Of a stretch of 64,000 nucleotides of DNA, positions 40,200 through 49,153 are shown piece after piece (within the stretch, counting starts at the first letter, position 1; every line of letters starts with the position of its first letter). The position numbers and the translations under genes were made by a program. The notes below the pieces were generated by a model, which saw only the letters and a program-made list of their open reading frames with translations, searched no databases and was not told the origin of the DNA. Source of the stretch: UBA4744 sp963717135 (GTDB taxonomy: Bacteria; Actinomycetota; Acidimicrobiia; Spongiisociales; UBA4744); NCBI GenBank assembly GCA_963717135.1, contig CAVQVN010000010.1, positions 228,223 through 292,222 on the forward strand, in the 5' to 3' direction.

Positions 40200-42944
40200 T
40201 CAGCTGCTGCCGGTAATCCTCGGCCGGCCCACTTGCCCCGGCAAGTCGGCCAGTTCCGGTGACCAACCCTCGGCGATCGGCTTCACCCGGATGCGAGCGT
40301 CAACCGCCTTGGCACCCTCGCCGGGAGCCAGCACCATCACCGGGTTCAGATCCATCTCACGAATCTCCGGTATGGCATCCGCCAGAGCCGAGACCCGGAG
40401 AATGACCTCTTCCACAGCCGGGATATCACCGGCCGGGTACGACCGGTAGCCCTGGAGCAGTTTGGCCGATTTGATTTCCCGGACCATTCTGGAGGCATCG
40501 GCGTCGGTGACCGGATTGATTCGAAACGAGACGTCGCCGACCAGCTCGACCAGCACCCCTCCCATGCCGAACACGATGAGCGGGCCGAACAATGGGTCTT
40601 CCGTCATGCCGACCAATACCTCATGCCCTCCTACCACCATTTCCTGGACTAGGACCCCTTCGACTTCATCAACCACTGAAGTGACCTTGTGGAACGCATC
40701 CCGAACCGCCTCCTCCCCCTGCAGGTCGAGTAACACACCACCGAGGTCGGATTTGTGGAGCGCGGAAGGAGAAAGCACCTTGACGGCCACCGGCCGGCCG
40801 ATTTGGGCGGCAACCTGAGCGGCGTCATCGGCGGTTTGTACGACCACCGACTGCGGGAGATGGATGCCGAATGAACCGAGCACACTCTCCACATCGTCCG
40901 AATCCAGCCACCCTCCTTCCGGACCCAATCTTTCCAGGGCCTTGGAAACAATCTGGCGTCCGGCCTCTTTGTCTACATCATCGAAGGCGGGGATCGTTCC
41001 TTCCGGCGTGTTCAGCCACTCGCCGTATCGAACGGCCCGGGCCAGCGCGACGGCCGCCGCCTCCGGAAAGAGGTAGGTGGGGATGCGTACGTCCTTGCCA
41101 CCCAGCAGATCGGTGGGGTCGTCGTAGGACATGAATACGGAGAGAAAAGTCTTCTTGCCCTGGTGCTGCACGGCGGCCTCGCGCAGAGCCGCGGCGATCT
41201 CGACCGTGCCACTCGGGCTGGCCGGAATGTAGCTGGCGATCACCGCGTCGATCTCATCGCTTTCCAGCATCGCGTTGAGACAATGGGCGTACTCGTTCGC
41301 ACCGGCCGAGGCGATCAGATCAACCGGATTGCGAGTCGAAGCTTCCCCGGATAGCACTTCCCGCAGTTTGCCCTGCAAATCTTCGGAGAACTCGGGCAGC
41401 GTCAGACCATTGGACTCCAGCGCATCGGCAGCCAGGATGCCCGGGCCCCCCGCGTTGGTGATGACTCCCACCCGGCGTCCGGTCGGAACAGGTTGGTTGG
41501 CCAGCAGCACCGTCACATCGAAGAGTTCCTCCAGGGTGTCCGTACGGATCACACCCGTTTGATGGAAAAGCGCATCCACGGCGACATCGGCGCTGGCCAA
41601 CGCACCGGTGTGGCTACTGGCAGCCCGGGTACCCGCAGAAGTCCGACCGGATTTGACCGCCAGGATCGGTTTATTCCGGGCGATTCGTTTGGCAATCCGA
41701 GCGAAACGACGAGGGTTGCCGAAGGACTCGAGATAGAGAACGATCACGTCGGTGGCCGGATCGCCCTCCCAATACAGAAGCAGGTCGTTGGCACTGATGT
41801 CGGCCTTGTTGCCGACCGACACAAAGGTCGAGATGCCGATGTTGTTGCGAAGCGCATAATCGAGGATGGCGATTCCCAGCGCGCCGGACTGGCTCGACAT
41901 GGCGACATTGCCTCGCGGAGGGAATACAGGAGCGAACGTTCCGTCCATTGAGACGGCCACGTCCGTGTTCAGCACACCCATGCAGTTTGGCCCGACCATC
42001 CGCATTCCGGCCGAACGCACCACTTCGAGTAGATCGCTCTCAGTTCGTCTGCCTTCTTCTCCCAACTCGGAAAAACCGGCAGTGATCATGACGATGCCTC
42101 TCACACCTTTGGCGGCGCACTCCTTGACCGCCTCGAGCGCAAAGCGGGCCGGCACGACCACGAAGGCCAGATCGACAGCGTCGGGAATGTCTCCCACCGT
42201 CCGGTAGGCCCGCACCGAGTTGACCACATCCGCGTTTGGATTGACCGGGAACACCGGACCCGAGAAGTTGCCCTTCACGAGGTTGTGGAACAGGCGCCCC
42301 CCAATCGAGGCTCGATTGCGGCTGGCCCCGATCACCGCGATTGAACGCGGATAGAAGATCGGCAGAATGGAGGCCGCCACGGCCCTCTTCTCTCTTTCCT
42401 CTTCTGCGGCCCGGGCATTCTCCGAATACGCAACCGGGAAACTGACGCTGTACACCGCCTCCTCGAGGGTGCGCTCCAACCGGTATCCGGAATTCCGGAA
42501 CAGACGCATCATCTGCACGTTCTCGGGAAGGACAAAAGCTCGAAATCCGGTGATCCCCTGTTTGCGGGAGTGGGTGGTCATCAACTGGAGAAGCTGGCTA
42601 CCAATACCACGACCCTGGTGCTCATCCTCTACCGCAAAGGCAACCTCGGCATATTGCGGGTCGTCCTCGACCCGGTCGTAGCGTCCGACGCCGATGATGT
42701 CACCTTCGTGAATGGCGACAAATGCCATCCGGTCGTCGTAACTCACGTTGGTGAAGTACTCCAATTCCTCCGGTGAGAGGTCCTTCTTGACACGAAAGAA
42801 CCGGAAGTACCGGGACTCAGGTCCCAAGCGATGGAAGAACTCGTGGAGCTTCTGGGAATCGTCCGGTTTGATGGGGCGAAATCTCACGACTCCACCGTCT
42901 CGCAAGGCAGTATCGATTTCGTACTCGGCCGGGTATTTGCTCAC
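40200..42944 (-). CDS. GNAT acetyltransferase–NDP-forming acyl-CoA synthetase fusion
   Basis: About 914 residues. Residues 1–170 are a GNAT domain (RFRPIKPDDSQKLHEFFHRL, EVAFAVEDEHQGRGIGSQLL). Then follows an ADP-forming acetyl-CoA synthetase-like part: CoA-binding SIAVIGASRNRASIGG, VGPNCMGVLNT, SSQSGALG, SSHTGALAS with the His that is phosphorylated in active enzymes, NAGGPGILAADA, and a C-terminal ATP-grasp (AVKVLSPSALHKSDLGGV, FGPLIVFGMGGV, DLNPV). GNAT first is the order of actinobacterial PatA-type enzymes, the reverse of Salmonella Pat. With the His kept, ligase activity is possible besides lysine acetylation. Start GTG has AGGGGG 5 nt upstream. Confidence 0.88.
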   Translation of the reverse strand: MSKYPAEYEIDTALRDGGVVRFRPIKPDDSQKLHEFFHRLGPESRYFRFFRVKKDLSPEELEYFTNVSYDDRMAFVAIHEGDIIGVGRYDRVEDDPQYAEVAFAVEDEHQGRGIGSQLLQLMTTHSRKQGITGFRAFVLPENVQMMRLFRNSGYRLERTLEEAVYSVSFPVAYSENARAAEEEREKRAVAASILPIFYPRSIAVIGASRNRASIGGRLFHNLVKGNFSGPVFPVNPNADVVNSVRAYRTVGDIPDAVDLAFVVVPARFALEAVKECAAKGVRGIVMITAGFSELGEEGRRTESDLLEVVRSAGMRMVGPNCMGVLNTDVAVSMDGTFAPVFPPRGNVAMSSQSGALGIAILDYALRNNIGISTFVSVGNKADISANDLLLYWEGDPATDVIVLYLESFGNPRRFARIAKRIARNKPILAVKSGRTSAGTRAASSHTGALASADVAVDALFHQTGVIRTDTLEELFDVTVLLANQPVPTGRRVGVITNAGGPGILAADALESNGLTLPEFSEDLQGKLREVLSGEASTRNPVDLIASAGANEYAHCLNAMLESDEIDAVIASYIPASPSGTVEIAAALREAAVQHQGKKTFLSVFMSYDDPTDLLGGKDVRIPTYLFPEAAAVALARAVRYGEWLNTPEGTIPAFDDVDKEAGRQIVSKALERLGPEGGWLDSDDVESVLGSFGIHLPQSVVVQTADDAAQVAAQIGRPVAVKVLSPSALHKSDLGGVLLDLQGEEAVRDAFHKVTSVVDEVEGVLVQEMVVGGHEVLVGMTEDPLFGPLIVFGMGGVLVELVGDVSFRINPVTDADASRMVREIKSAKLLQGYRSYPAGDIPAVEEVILRVSALADAIPEIREMDLNPVMVLAPGEGAKAVDARIRVKPIAEGWSPELADLPGQVGRPRITGSS

Positions 42945-43080
42945 GTGGCCCCCTGAGTGGTGTACTCGTTGATTCTGGCACGTGTAGACGATTTCGAATT
43001 CGACCGGGTCGCAGGCTCCCGGCCGCCGATGGAAACACCCGGTAGGGTGGTCGGGAGACGAGTCCGGTGGGGAGGTCTTT

Positions 43081-44220
43081 GTGAGTGTCGTCGTCTTCCC
43101 GTTCAAGGAAGAAGCTCACGACGTGGTCATCCAGAACGTGCGGAGAGCGGCCGGCCATACCCGCGTCACCAACGTCGTGTGCATGGGTTTCGACGAAGCA
43201 TCGACCTTCGACGCCCTGGCCAATGCCATTCCGGCTATCGAGGAGTCGACAAGTACACCCGTGACTCTGCTCCTCCAGGAACGGATCGGCTCCCGACGCC
43301 CCGGAAAGGGCGACGCCATGAACACCTCACTCCGCTATTTCCTCGAACAATCGACCGATGAGCGGCTGCACTTTTACGACGCCGACATCACGAGCTTTGA
43401 CGCCGATTGGATCGACCAGGCAGAAAGGGCTGCGGACGCCGGCCATGAGGTGGTCCGCCATTACTTCCCGCGTTCGAGCACCGATGCGATGATCACCTGG
43501 ATGATCACCCGAACGGGGTTTGCCATGTTGTGGCCGGATACCGAGCTGCCGCTGATCAAGCAACCCCTAGGCGGAGAACTGCTGTTCACGCGGCGCGTGG
43601 CCGAACACCTGGCAGCCGATGAAGCCGTCCAGCAGCAGAGCGACTGGGGAATCGACACGCTGTACACATTCGCCACGGTCCGGTCCGGGTTTTCCGTGTT
43701 CGAAACATATGTTCCCCAGGGCAAAATCCACAAACTCTATGGCAGTTTGACCGACATCCGGACGATGGTGATCGAGTGTTTCGCCGCCTTGCAGAGCCTG
43801 CAGGGCCTTCCGGTCCAAATGGGAACGCCCCACGAGGTCGAGGAGCCGACCGAGGTTCCGGCCGCTATCAAAGCGAAGGTCGCCTACGACGTCGAGAGCA
43901 CGCTGCAACTCCTGGCGGCCGGTTGGACGCCGCATCAGGAGGAGCTGCTGGGATCGTTCCCGGCGGCGGTTCGAGACGGAATGCTGGCAGCCCGCGTCTA
44001 TCCCCGGTTTTCCTTCATGGATGACCGCGCCTGGTTCGAGTCCTTCGCGCACCTCCTGAACCGTTTCACCTTGGGTGACCCTGATTGGGAACAGCTGATG
44101 TTCAGACTCTGGATAACCCGGGTGTTGCACTACACGGTTTCCGAGGCCTTGCGGGGCTACGACCATGCCCTGGCTCACCTCGATCGCATGGTTGAGTCGT
44201 ACCGGCGCATGGACCGGTAA
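43081..44220 (+). CDS. mgs: Mannosylglycerate synthase (GT78)
   Basis: A 379-residue glycosyltransferase that matches, as I recall it, the Rhodothermus marinus enzyme along its length. That enzyme makes the compatible solute 2-O-mannosylglycerate from GDP-mannose and D-glycerate in one step. Metal-binding Asp100-Ala-Asp102 in HFYDADITSF and His217 in GKIHKLYG fall at the same numbers; LQERIGSRRPGKGDAMN, RSSTDAMITWMITRTGFA and KQPLGGELLFTRR are further conserved blocks. GTG start with GGGGAGG 5 nt upstream and TAGGGT at 43043 as possible -10. Glucose analogues may also be used by this family. It converges on aceK. Confidence 0.92.
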   Translation: MSVVVFPFKEEAHDVVIQNVRRAAGHTRVTNVVCMGFDEASTFDALANAIPAIEESTSTPVTLLLQERIGSRRPGKGDAMNTSLRYFLEQSTDERLHFYDADITSFDADWIDQAERAADAGHEVVRHYFPRSSTDAMITWMITRTGFAMLWPDTELPLIKQPLGGELLFTRRVAEHLAADEAVQQQSDWGIDTLYTFATVRSGFSVFETYVPQGKIHKLYGSLTDIRTMVIECFAALQSLQGLPVQMGTPHEVEEPTEVPAAIKAKVAYDVESTLQLLAAGWTPHQEELLGSFPAAVRDGMLAARVYPRFSFMDDRAWFESFAHLLNRFTLGDPDWEQLMFRLWITRVLHYTVSEALRGYDHALAHLDRMVESYRRMDR

Positions 44221-44259
44221 CCACCCGGGAGCCACAAAGCGGCGCCAAGATACGTCGGT

Positions 44260-45972
44260 TCAGTGCTGCATTCTCTTGCCCGGTCCGTACGGCAAGATGT
44301 CGATGAGTTCCCCGGCGGCAATCCGCCCCTGGATCGAATTCCAGAATCTCGCTTCGTAGATCTCTGAGTGGTGGCTCTCGAACAACTCCCGGAGTTCGCC
44401 GCTCAGTCCTAGGTAGGATCGGAACTCTTCGGGAAAAATATCGTTCTCCCCCACCGAGAACCATGGCTCTGCAGCCATCTCCTGCTCAGGCGTGATCGGT
44501 TCCGGCATGACCCGGAAGTTGCACTCTCTCAAGAGCGTCAGCTCGTCGTAGTCATAGAACACGACCCGGTCGTGGCGGGTCACGCCGAAGTTCTTGAGCA
44601 GCATGTCGCCCGGGAAGATGTCGGCAGCGGCCAGATCTTTGATGGTCTGTCCGTAATCAATAATGGCGGCCCGGGCGGCCCGATCGCTGGCCTCCCGAAC
44701 GTACAGATTGAGGGGGATTACCCGTCGTTCGAGATATGCGTGGTCGATCACGACATGATCGCCTTCGACGGATACGGTCCTCCCGGCCCTGTCGAGCAGT
44801 TCGGTTAGCAGAGCGTCGGTGAACCGGCCCCGTTCGAACTTGAGATGCTCGAATTCCTGGGCGTCCACCAACCGGCCGGCCCGGTCGTGGCGAAAGACGA
44901 GCTGGTACTTGTCCATGACAGCTTGACGAGTGGTTTTCTTGGGGGGGTCGAACGCATCGCGAATCACTTTGAACACAATGTCGTAGCCGGGCATGGTGAA
45001 GGCGACCATTACCAATCCCTTGGCCCCACGGGCAAAATCGAACTGCTGGTCGGAGAGCGCCAGATGACGAAAGAGGTCACGGTACAACCCGGTCTTGCCG
45101 TGCTTGTTGTAGCCGATCGAGATATAGAGCTCGGCGCTTCGTTTGCGGGGGGTCAGGACGGACAGAAAGCGAACCAGGTCGTAGGGCCGCTCGGCCTCCA
45201 CATGGAAGTAGGCCCGCGTGAAGCTGAAAAGGGTGCTGACGTCGTCTTCTTCCAGCAACACGGCATCCACCACAATTCCCTCTTCTGCGTTGGCCAAAGC
45301 CAGAACGAGCGGGATGACGGCCAACCCGCTGTATACCCTCCCGATCAGGTAGGCGCGTTGGCCCCGGTAGAACACATGCCGAACCATCTCGATCCGTTCG
45401 ATCGAACGCAATGCCCCCACTTCCGGGAGATGGGAGATCAATCGCGACGCAGCGGCCGCCGCATCGCGGCGTTGATCAGCGTATGAAATCTCGAACGAAT
45501 AGTCACCCAAGATCTCCTCGAGGAGATCCACCGCAGACCGGTGGTCGGCATACGCGCGATACACCGGTGCCACCGAAGTGGTGGGCGGGCTCTCGAAGTC
45601 CGTATCGACGTATTCGATATTCGGATCGAGGCCAACGGTGGCGAAGATTCGCCGGGTGATCGAATTGAAGAAGGTCTCGGCCAGGTCCCAATCTTCGCGG
45701 TCGGCGATCAGTTCCGAGTAGTGCGCCTTCATGGTCGCCCAGGTTGACTTGTCTTCGACCTCGGAACCCAGCCCGACGTGAACGCCGGCAACCACCACGT
45801 CTACAACGGTCTTGTACAGATCGAGACGCTCGGTGGCGTCGGCCTGCAAACCCGGCCAATCGCGTTTCTCGAAACGTTGTTTGGCTCGCTGGGTGATTTC
45901 CCAGAACCGTTCCTGGTAGGAGGCGAAGCCTTCCAGAATCAGACGGGCGGAGGCGGCGGCGAGTTCGTTCAT
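44260..45972 (-). CDS. aceK: Isocitrate dehydrogenase kinase/phosphatase
   Basis: A 570-residue protein close to the 570–580 usual for AceK, the bifunctional enzyme that switches isocitrate dehydrogenase off when acetate or fatty acids feed the glyoxylate shunt. Visible blocks: YFHVEAERPYDLVRFL, SIGYNKHGKTGLYRDL, GLVMVAFTMPGYDIVFKVI, PPKKTTRQAVMDKYQLVF, VIDYGQTIKDLAAADIFPGD-like IIDYGQTIKDLAAADIF with the catalytic Asp pair, and KNFGVTRHDRVVFYDYDEL. AceK is mostly known from proteobacteria, so an actinobacterial copy is notable. No aceA/aceB lies in the window. The internal ATG is used; the upstream frame only reads array 7. Confidence 0.92.
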   Translation of the reverse strand: MNELAAASARLILEGFASYQERFWEITQRAKQRFEKRDWPGLQADATERLDLYKTVVDVVVAGVHVGLGSEVEDKSTWATMKAHYSELIADREDWDLAETFFNSITRRIFATVGLDPNIEYVDTDFESPPTTSVAPVYRAYADHRSAVDLLEEILGDYSFEISYADQRRDAAAAASRLISHLPEVGALRSIERIEMVRHVFYRGQRAYLIGRVYSGLAVIPLVLALANAEEGIVVDAVLLEEDDVSTLFSFTRAYFHVEAERPYDLVRFLSVLTPRKRSAELYISIGYNKHGKTGLYRDLFRHLALSDQQFDFARGAKGLVMVAFTMPGYDIVFKVIRDAFDPPKKTTRQAVMDKYQLVFRHDRAGRLVDAQEFEHLKFERGRFTDALLTELLDRAGRTVSVEGDHVVIDHAYLERRVIPLNLYVREASDRAARAAIIDYGQTIKDLAAADIFPGDMLLKNFGVTRHDRVVFYDYDELTLLRECNFRVMPEPITPEQEMAAEPWFSVGENDIFPEEFRSYLGLSGELRELFESHHSEIYEARFWNSIQGRIAAGELIDILPYGPGKRMQH

Positions 45973-45993
45973 CACGGCGCCCAGTCTGGCATC

Positions 45994-46134
45994 ACGAGCG
46001 ACGAGCGACGAGCGGCGAGCCACGAGCTGCGAGCCACGAGCCGCCAGCCACCACACTCGGGACTGGGACTCGAGACTCGAAAGACTCGGGACTCGGGACT
46101 TGAAACCTGAAACCTGAAACCTGGAACCTGAAAC
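45994..46134. repeat. Heptad array 7 (ACGAGCG to TCGGGAC to CTGAAAC)
   Basis: The longest array, about 19 units: ACGAGCG three times, GCGAGCC, ACGAGCT, GCGAGCC, ACGAGCC, GCCAGCC, ACCACAC, TCGGGAC, a 6-bp and a 9-bp irregular unit, TCGAGAC, TCGGGAC twice, TTGAAAC, CTGAAAC twice, CTGGAAC, CTGAAAC. The unit drifts gradually from one end to the other. Confidence 0.85.
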
Positions 46135-46147
46135 CGGCGCAGCTCCG

Positions 46148-47170
46148 CTACGCCTCCACCTGTTCGAACACCTCGCGCTCTTCCGCAAAGTGGCAGGCAC
46201 TCAGATGGCCGGTGCCTCGATCGATCAGGGCCGGCTCCTCTTGCGCACAGAGTTCTTGCGCCTTCCAGCAGCGGGTGCGGAACCGACATCCGGACGGCGG
46301 ATCGGCCGGGCTGGGGACATCGCCTTCCAGCAGAATCCGCCCTTCACCAGTATGGCGCAGATCGGGATCAGGAATCGGCACGGCCGATAGGAGGGCCTGG
46401 GTGTAGGGGTGGGTGGGGTGTTCGTAGATCTCAGCCTCATCGCCGAATTCGACGATCTTCCCCAAGTACATGACAGCCACTCGATCGGAAATGTGCCGCA
46501 CGACCGACAGGTCGTGGGCGATGAAGATGTAGGAAAGACCAAACTCGTCTTGTATGTCCTCCAGCAGGTTGACGACCTGGGCTTGCACCGAGACATCGAG
46601 GGCCGACACCGGCTCGTCGCAAATGATGATCTCTGGATTCAGCGCCAGAGCCCGGGCCACGCCGATTCTTTGACGCTGCCCACCGGAGAACTGGTGTGGA
46701 AATCGATTGATGTGATCGGGATTGAGACCCACCAACTCCAGCAACTCAGCCACCCGATTGCGTCGCTGAGCCTTGGGCACCACCCCCGAGTGGATGGACC
46801 ATGGCTCACCGACGATGTCGCCCACAGTCATGCGGGGGTTGAGCGATGCGTAGGGATCCTGGAAGATGATCTGAATGTTGCGCCGCAGGGCGCGAAGTTC
46901 ACGGCGAGGGACTGTCAGGATATCCTGATCTTTGAAGACGGCCTTGCCACCGGTGGGCTCCTCGAGCCGCAACAAGGTCCGCGCCACGGTGGACTTCCCA
47001 CATCCCGACTCACCCACCAAACCCAGCGTCTCCCCTCGGTGGAGTTCGAAACTCACACCGTCGACGGCCTTGATCGTCCCGACCTGCCGCTTGAGGACGA
47101 TCCCCTGGGTGATCGGGAAGTATTTGACGAGATTCTCGACCCGCAAGATCACCGAGTTGTCACCGGCCAC
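46148..47170 (-). CDS. Oligopeptide ABC transporter ATP-binding protein (OppF/DppF)
   Basis: A 340-residue ATPase with Walker A GESGCGKST, signature FSGGQRQR, Walker B EIIICDEPVSALD and the C-terminal oligopeptide/dipeptide extension with a Cys cluster (PSGCRFRTRCWKAQELC) that binds a 4Fe–4S centre in this group. The GTG at 47170 has GAGGAGG 6 nt upstream and overlaps the end of the OppD-like gene by 11 bp. Last gene of a permease operon. Confidence 0.92.
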   Translation of the reverse strand: MAGDNSVILRVENLVKYFPITQGIVLKRQVGTIKAVDGVSFELHRGETLGLVGESGCGKSTVARTLLRLEEPTGGKAVFKDQDILTVPRRELRALRRNIQIIFQDPYASLNPRMTVGDIVGEPWSIHSGVVPKAQRRNRVAELLELVGLNPDHINRFPHQFSGGQRQRIGVARALALNPEIIICDEPVSALDVSVQAQVVNLLEDIQDEFGLSYIFIAHDLSVVRHISDRVAVMYLGKIVEFGDEAEIYEHPTHPYTQALLSAVPIPDPDLRHTGEGRILLEGDVPSPADPPSGCRFRTRCWKAQELCAQEEPALIDRGTGHLSACHFAEEREVFEQVEA

Positions 47171-48194
47171 GCAGCACCTCCTCGGCAAAATGGCAGGCAC
47201 TCTTGCGCCCTGGGGCGATCTCCTCGAGAGGTGGAATATCGGTGAGACAAATCTCCCGGGCGAACGGGCAGCGAGGATGGAACGAACACCCGGGTGGAAC
47301 GTGAAGCAGATCGGGAGGTGACCCAACGATGGCCAGGAGTTTCTCACCGGTCTTCATGTCCGGCCGGGCCAAAGAGCTCATGAGACCAAGGGTGTAGGGG
47401 TGGGACGATTGGTGGTAGACCGGACCGATATCGCCGGTCTCGACAATCTTTCCGGCGTACATGACCGCCACCCGGTCGGCGACTTCGGCCACCACGGCCA
47501 GATCGTGGGTGATCAGAATCAGACCCATCCCGGTCTCTTGCTGCAGGTCGGCCAGCAGTTCCATGATCTGGGCCTGGACCGTCACGTCGAGCGCCGTGGT
47601 CGGCTCATCGGCGATGAGCACGTCCGGATCGAGAGCCAGCGACATGGCAATCATCACGCGTTGCCGCATGCCACCCGAAAACTCGTGCGGATAGCTGTTG
47701 ACCCGCCGGCGAGCATCGGGGATCCGCACCCGCTCCATCAACTCGATCGCCTTTTCCTTGGCCTCCGCTTTGGAAGTCCCCCGGTGTTTGCGAAACATCT
47801 CGCCGATCTGCCAGCCGACGCTGAAGACCGGATTGAGGGCGGTGAGGGCATCCTGAAAGATCATGGCGATTTTGGCGCCCCGCACCTTGCGCCGTTCAGC
47901 CTCCGGGAGGGAAAAGAGGTCAACCCCGCGGAAACGGGCCTCGCCGTTGGTGATGAACCCGGGGGGCGTATCGATGATGCCCATGATCGCCTGAGCGCTG
48001 ACCGTCTTGCCCGATCCCGACTCGCCGACGATGGCCAGTGTCTCACCCCGATCGAGCGTGTAACTGACCCCATCAACGGCTTTGACCACTCCGGCCCGCA
48101 ACCGGAACTCCACCTTGACATCATCCACTTCCAGCAATCTGGCGGTCGAGTCGAAGAGGTCGTCGGCAATCACCTGGTTGGATCTGGTAGCCAT
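47160..48194 (-). CDS. Oligopeptide ABC transporter ATP-binding protein (OppD/DppD)
   Basis: A 344-residue ATPase. Walker A is GESGSGKT, signature FSGGMRQR, Walker B VLIADEPTTALD, H-loop LILITHDLAVV; the C-terminal part has the PPGCSFHPRCPFAREIC Cys motif of this group. It starts 2 bp after the permease stop. With the OppF-like partner it drives import. Confidence 0.92.
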   Translation of the reverse strand: MATRSNQVIADDLFDSTARLLEVDDVKVEFRLRAGVVKAVDGVSYTLDRGETLAIVGESGSGKTVSAQAIMGIIDTPPGFITNGEARFRGVDLFSLPEAERRKVRGAKIAMIFQDALTALNPVFSVGWQIGEMFRKHRGTSKAEAKEKAIELMERVRIPDARRRVNSYPHEFSGGMRQRVMIAMSLALDPDVLIADEPTTALDVTVQAQIMELLADLQQETGMGLILITHDLAVVAEVADRVAVMYAGKIVETGDIGPVYHQSSHPYTLGLMSSLARPDMKTGEKLLAIVGSPPDLLHVPPGCSFHPRCPFAREICLTDIPPLEEIAPGRKSACHFAEEVLRGR

Positions 48195-48196
48195 GT

Positions 48197-49153
48197 TCAC
48201 CGTAGTTTCGGGTCGAGAGCGTCCCGCAGGGCATCGCCCATCAGGATGAAGCTGAATACGGTCATGCTGAGGAACGCCCCCGGGAAGAGCAACAGATGGG
48301 GGAACTGGAGAATCCGGGTTTGGGAGCCGGCGATCATCAGCCCCCACGAAATGGCCGGCAATTGCAGGCCTACTCCCAGGAACGACAGAGCTGCCTCCGC
48401 CGAGATGATCACCCCGACCGTAATGGTGGCGTAGACGATGACAGGGGCAATCGCATTGGGAAGGATATGGCGGACGATGATCCGGAAGTCGTTGGCCCCC
48501 AGAGCCCGCGCCGCGTCGACGTAGTCCTGTTCTTTGGCCGACAGAACGGCCGATCGCAACAGACGCAACATAGTAGGCCAGCCGAGCACAATGAGAACCA
48601 GGCTCACTTGCCACAGGCCGCGTTCCTGCAGCAGGCTCAGGATGACGATGCCGCCCAGAATGGTCGGAATGGCAAACCAGATATCGGTGATCCGGGCGAT
48701 GATCGTGTCGAGAAAACCCCCGTAGTATCCGGCCAGTGACCCGAGGACCAATGCGATGAGCACCGCGAACACGGTCACGATAATGCCGATCGAGATCGAG
48801 ACCCGCGCCCCGTACACCGTGCGAGCGACATAATCACAACCCTGGAGGTCGAAACCGAACCAATGCTCGGCGCTTGGCAACGCCAGCGAGTTGCGCAGAT
48901 TGCAGGCTCGGGGATCGGCATTGGTGAACAGCGAAGGCGCGATCGCCATGACGATGAATAACAGAATCAGCAAGGCCGAGATGATGAACATCGGGCTCTT
49001 GCGCAGTTCCTTCCAGGCATCGCTCCACAGGCTGGCCGGTTTGCCGACCGGCTCCAGTTCCTCGGCGGTCAACAATTGCCCGGCGACGGCTGCTTCGACG
49101 ACCGGCTCGGCTTCTTCCGACTCGAAGTTACGCCTTCCCTGGTCGTCACTCAT
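48197..49153 (-). CDS. Oligopeptide ABC transporter permease (OppC/DppC)
   Basis: A 318-residue permease with about six membrane segments. The cytosolic coupling motif is EQDYVDAARALGANDFRII and the N-terminal domain has the HWFGFDLQGCDYVARTVYGARVS type sequence, in which the usual HxLGTDxxGRD is altered to include Cys. A 60-residue acidic N-terminal tail precedes the first helix. Start overlaps the OppB-like stop by 8 bp. Confidence 0.92.
   Translation of the reverse strand: MSDDQGRRNFESEEAEPVVEAAVAGQLLTAEELEPVGKPASLWSDAWKELRKSPMFIISALLILLFIVMAIAPSLFTNADPRACNLRNSLALPSAEHWFGFDLQGCDYVARTVYGARVSISIGIIVTVFAVLIALVLGSLAGYYGGFLDTIIARITDIWFAIPTILGGIVILSLLQERGLWQVSLVLIVLGWPTMLRLLRSAVLSAKEQDYVDAARALGANDFRIIVRHILPNAIAPVIVYATITVGVIISAEAALSFLGVGLQLPAISWGLMIAGSQTRILQFPHLLLFPGAFLSMTVFSFILMGDALRDALDPKLR

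Noticed and set aside
45994..46134. Diversity-generating or phase-variable coding repeat
   Set aside because: The array lies outside any supported reading frame, and no reverse transcriptase is in the window.
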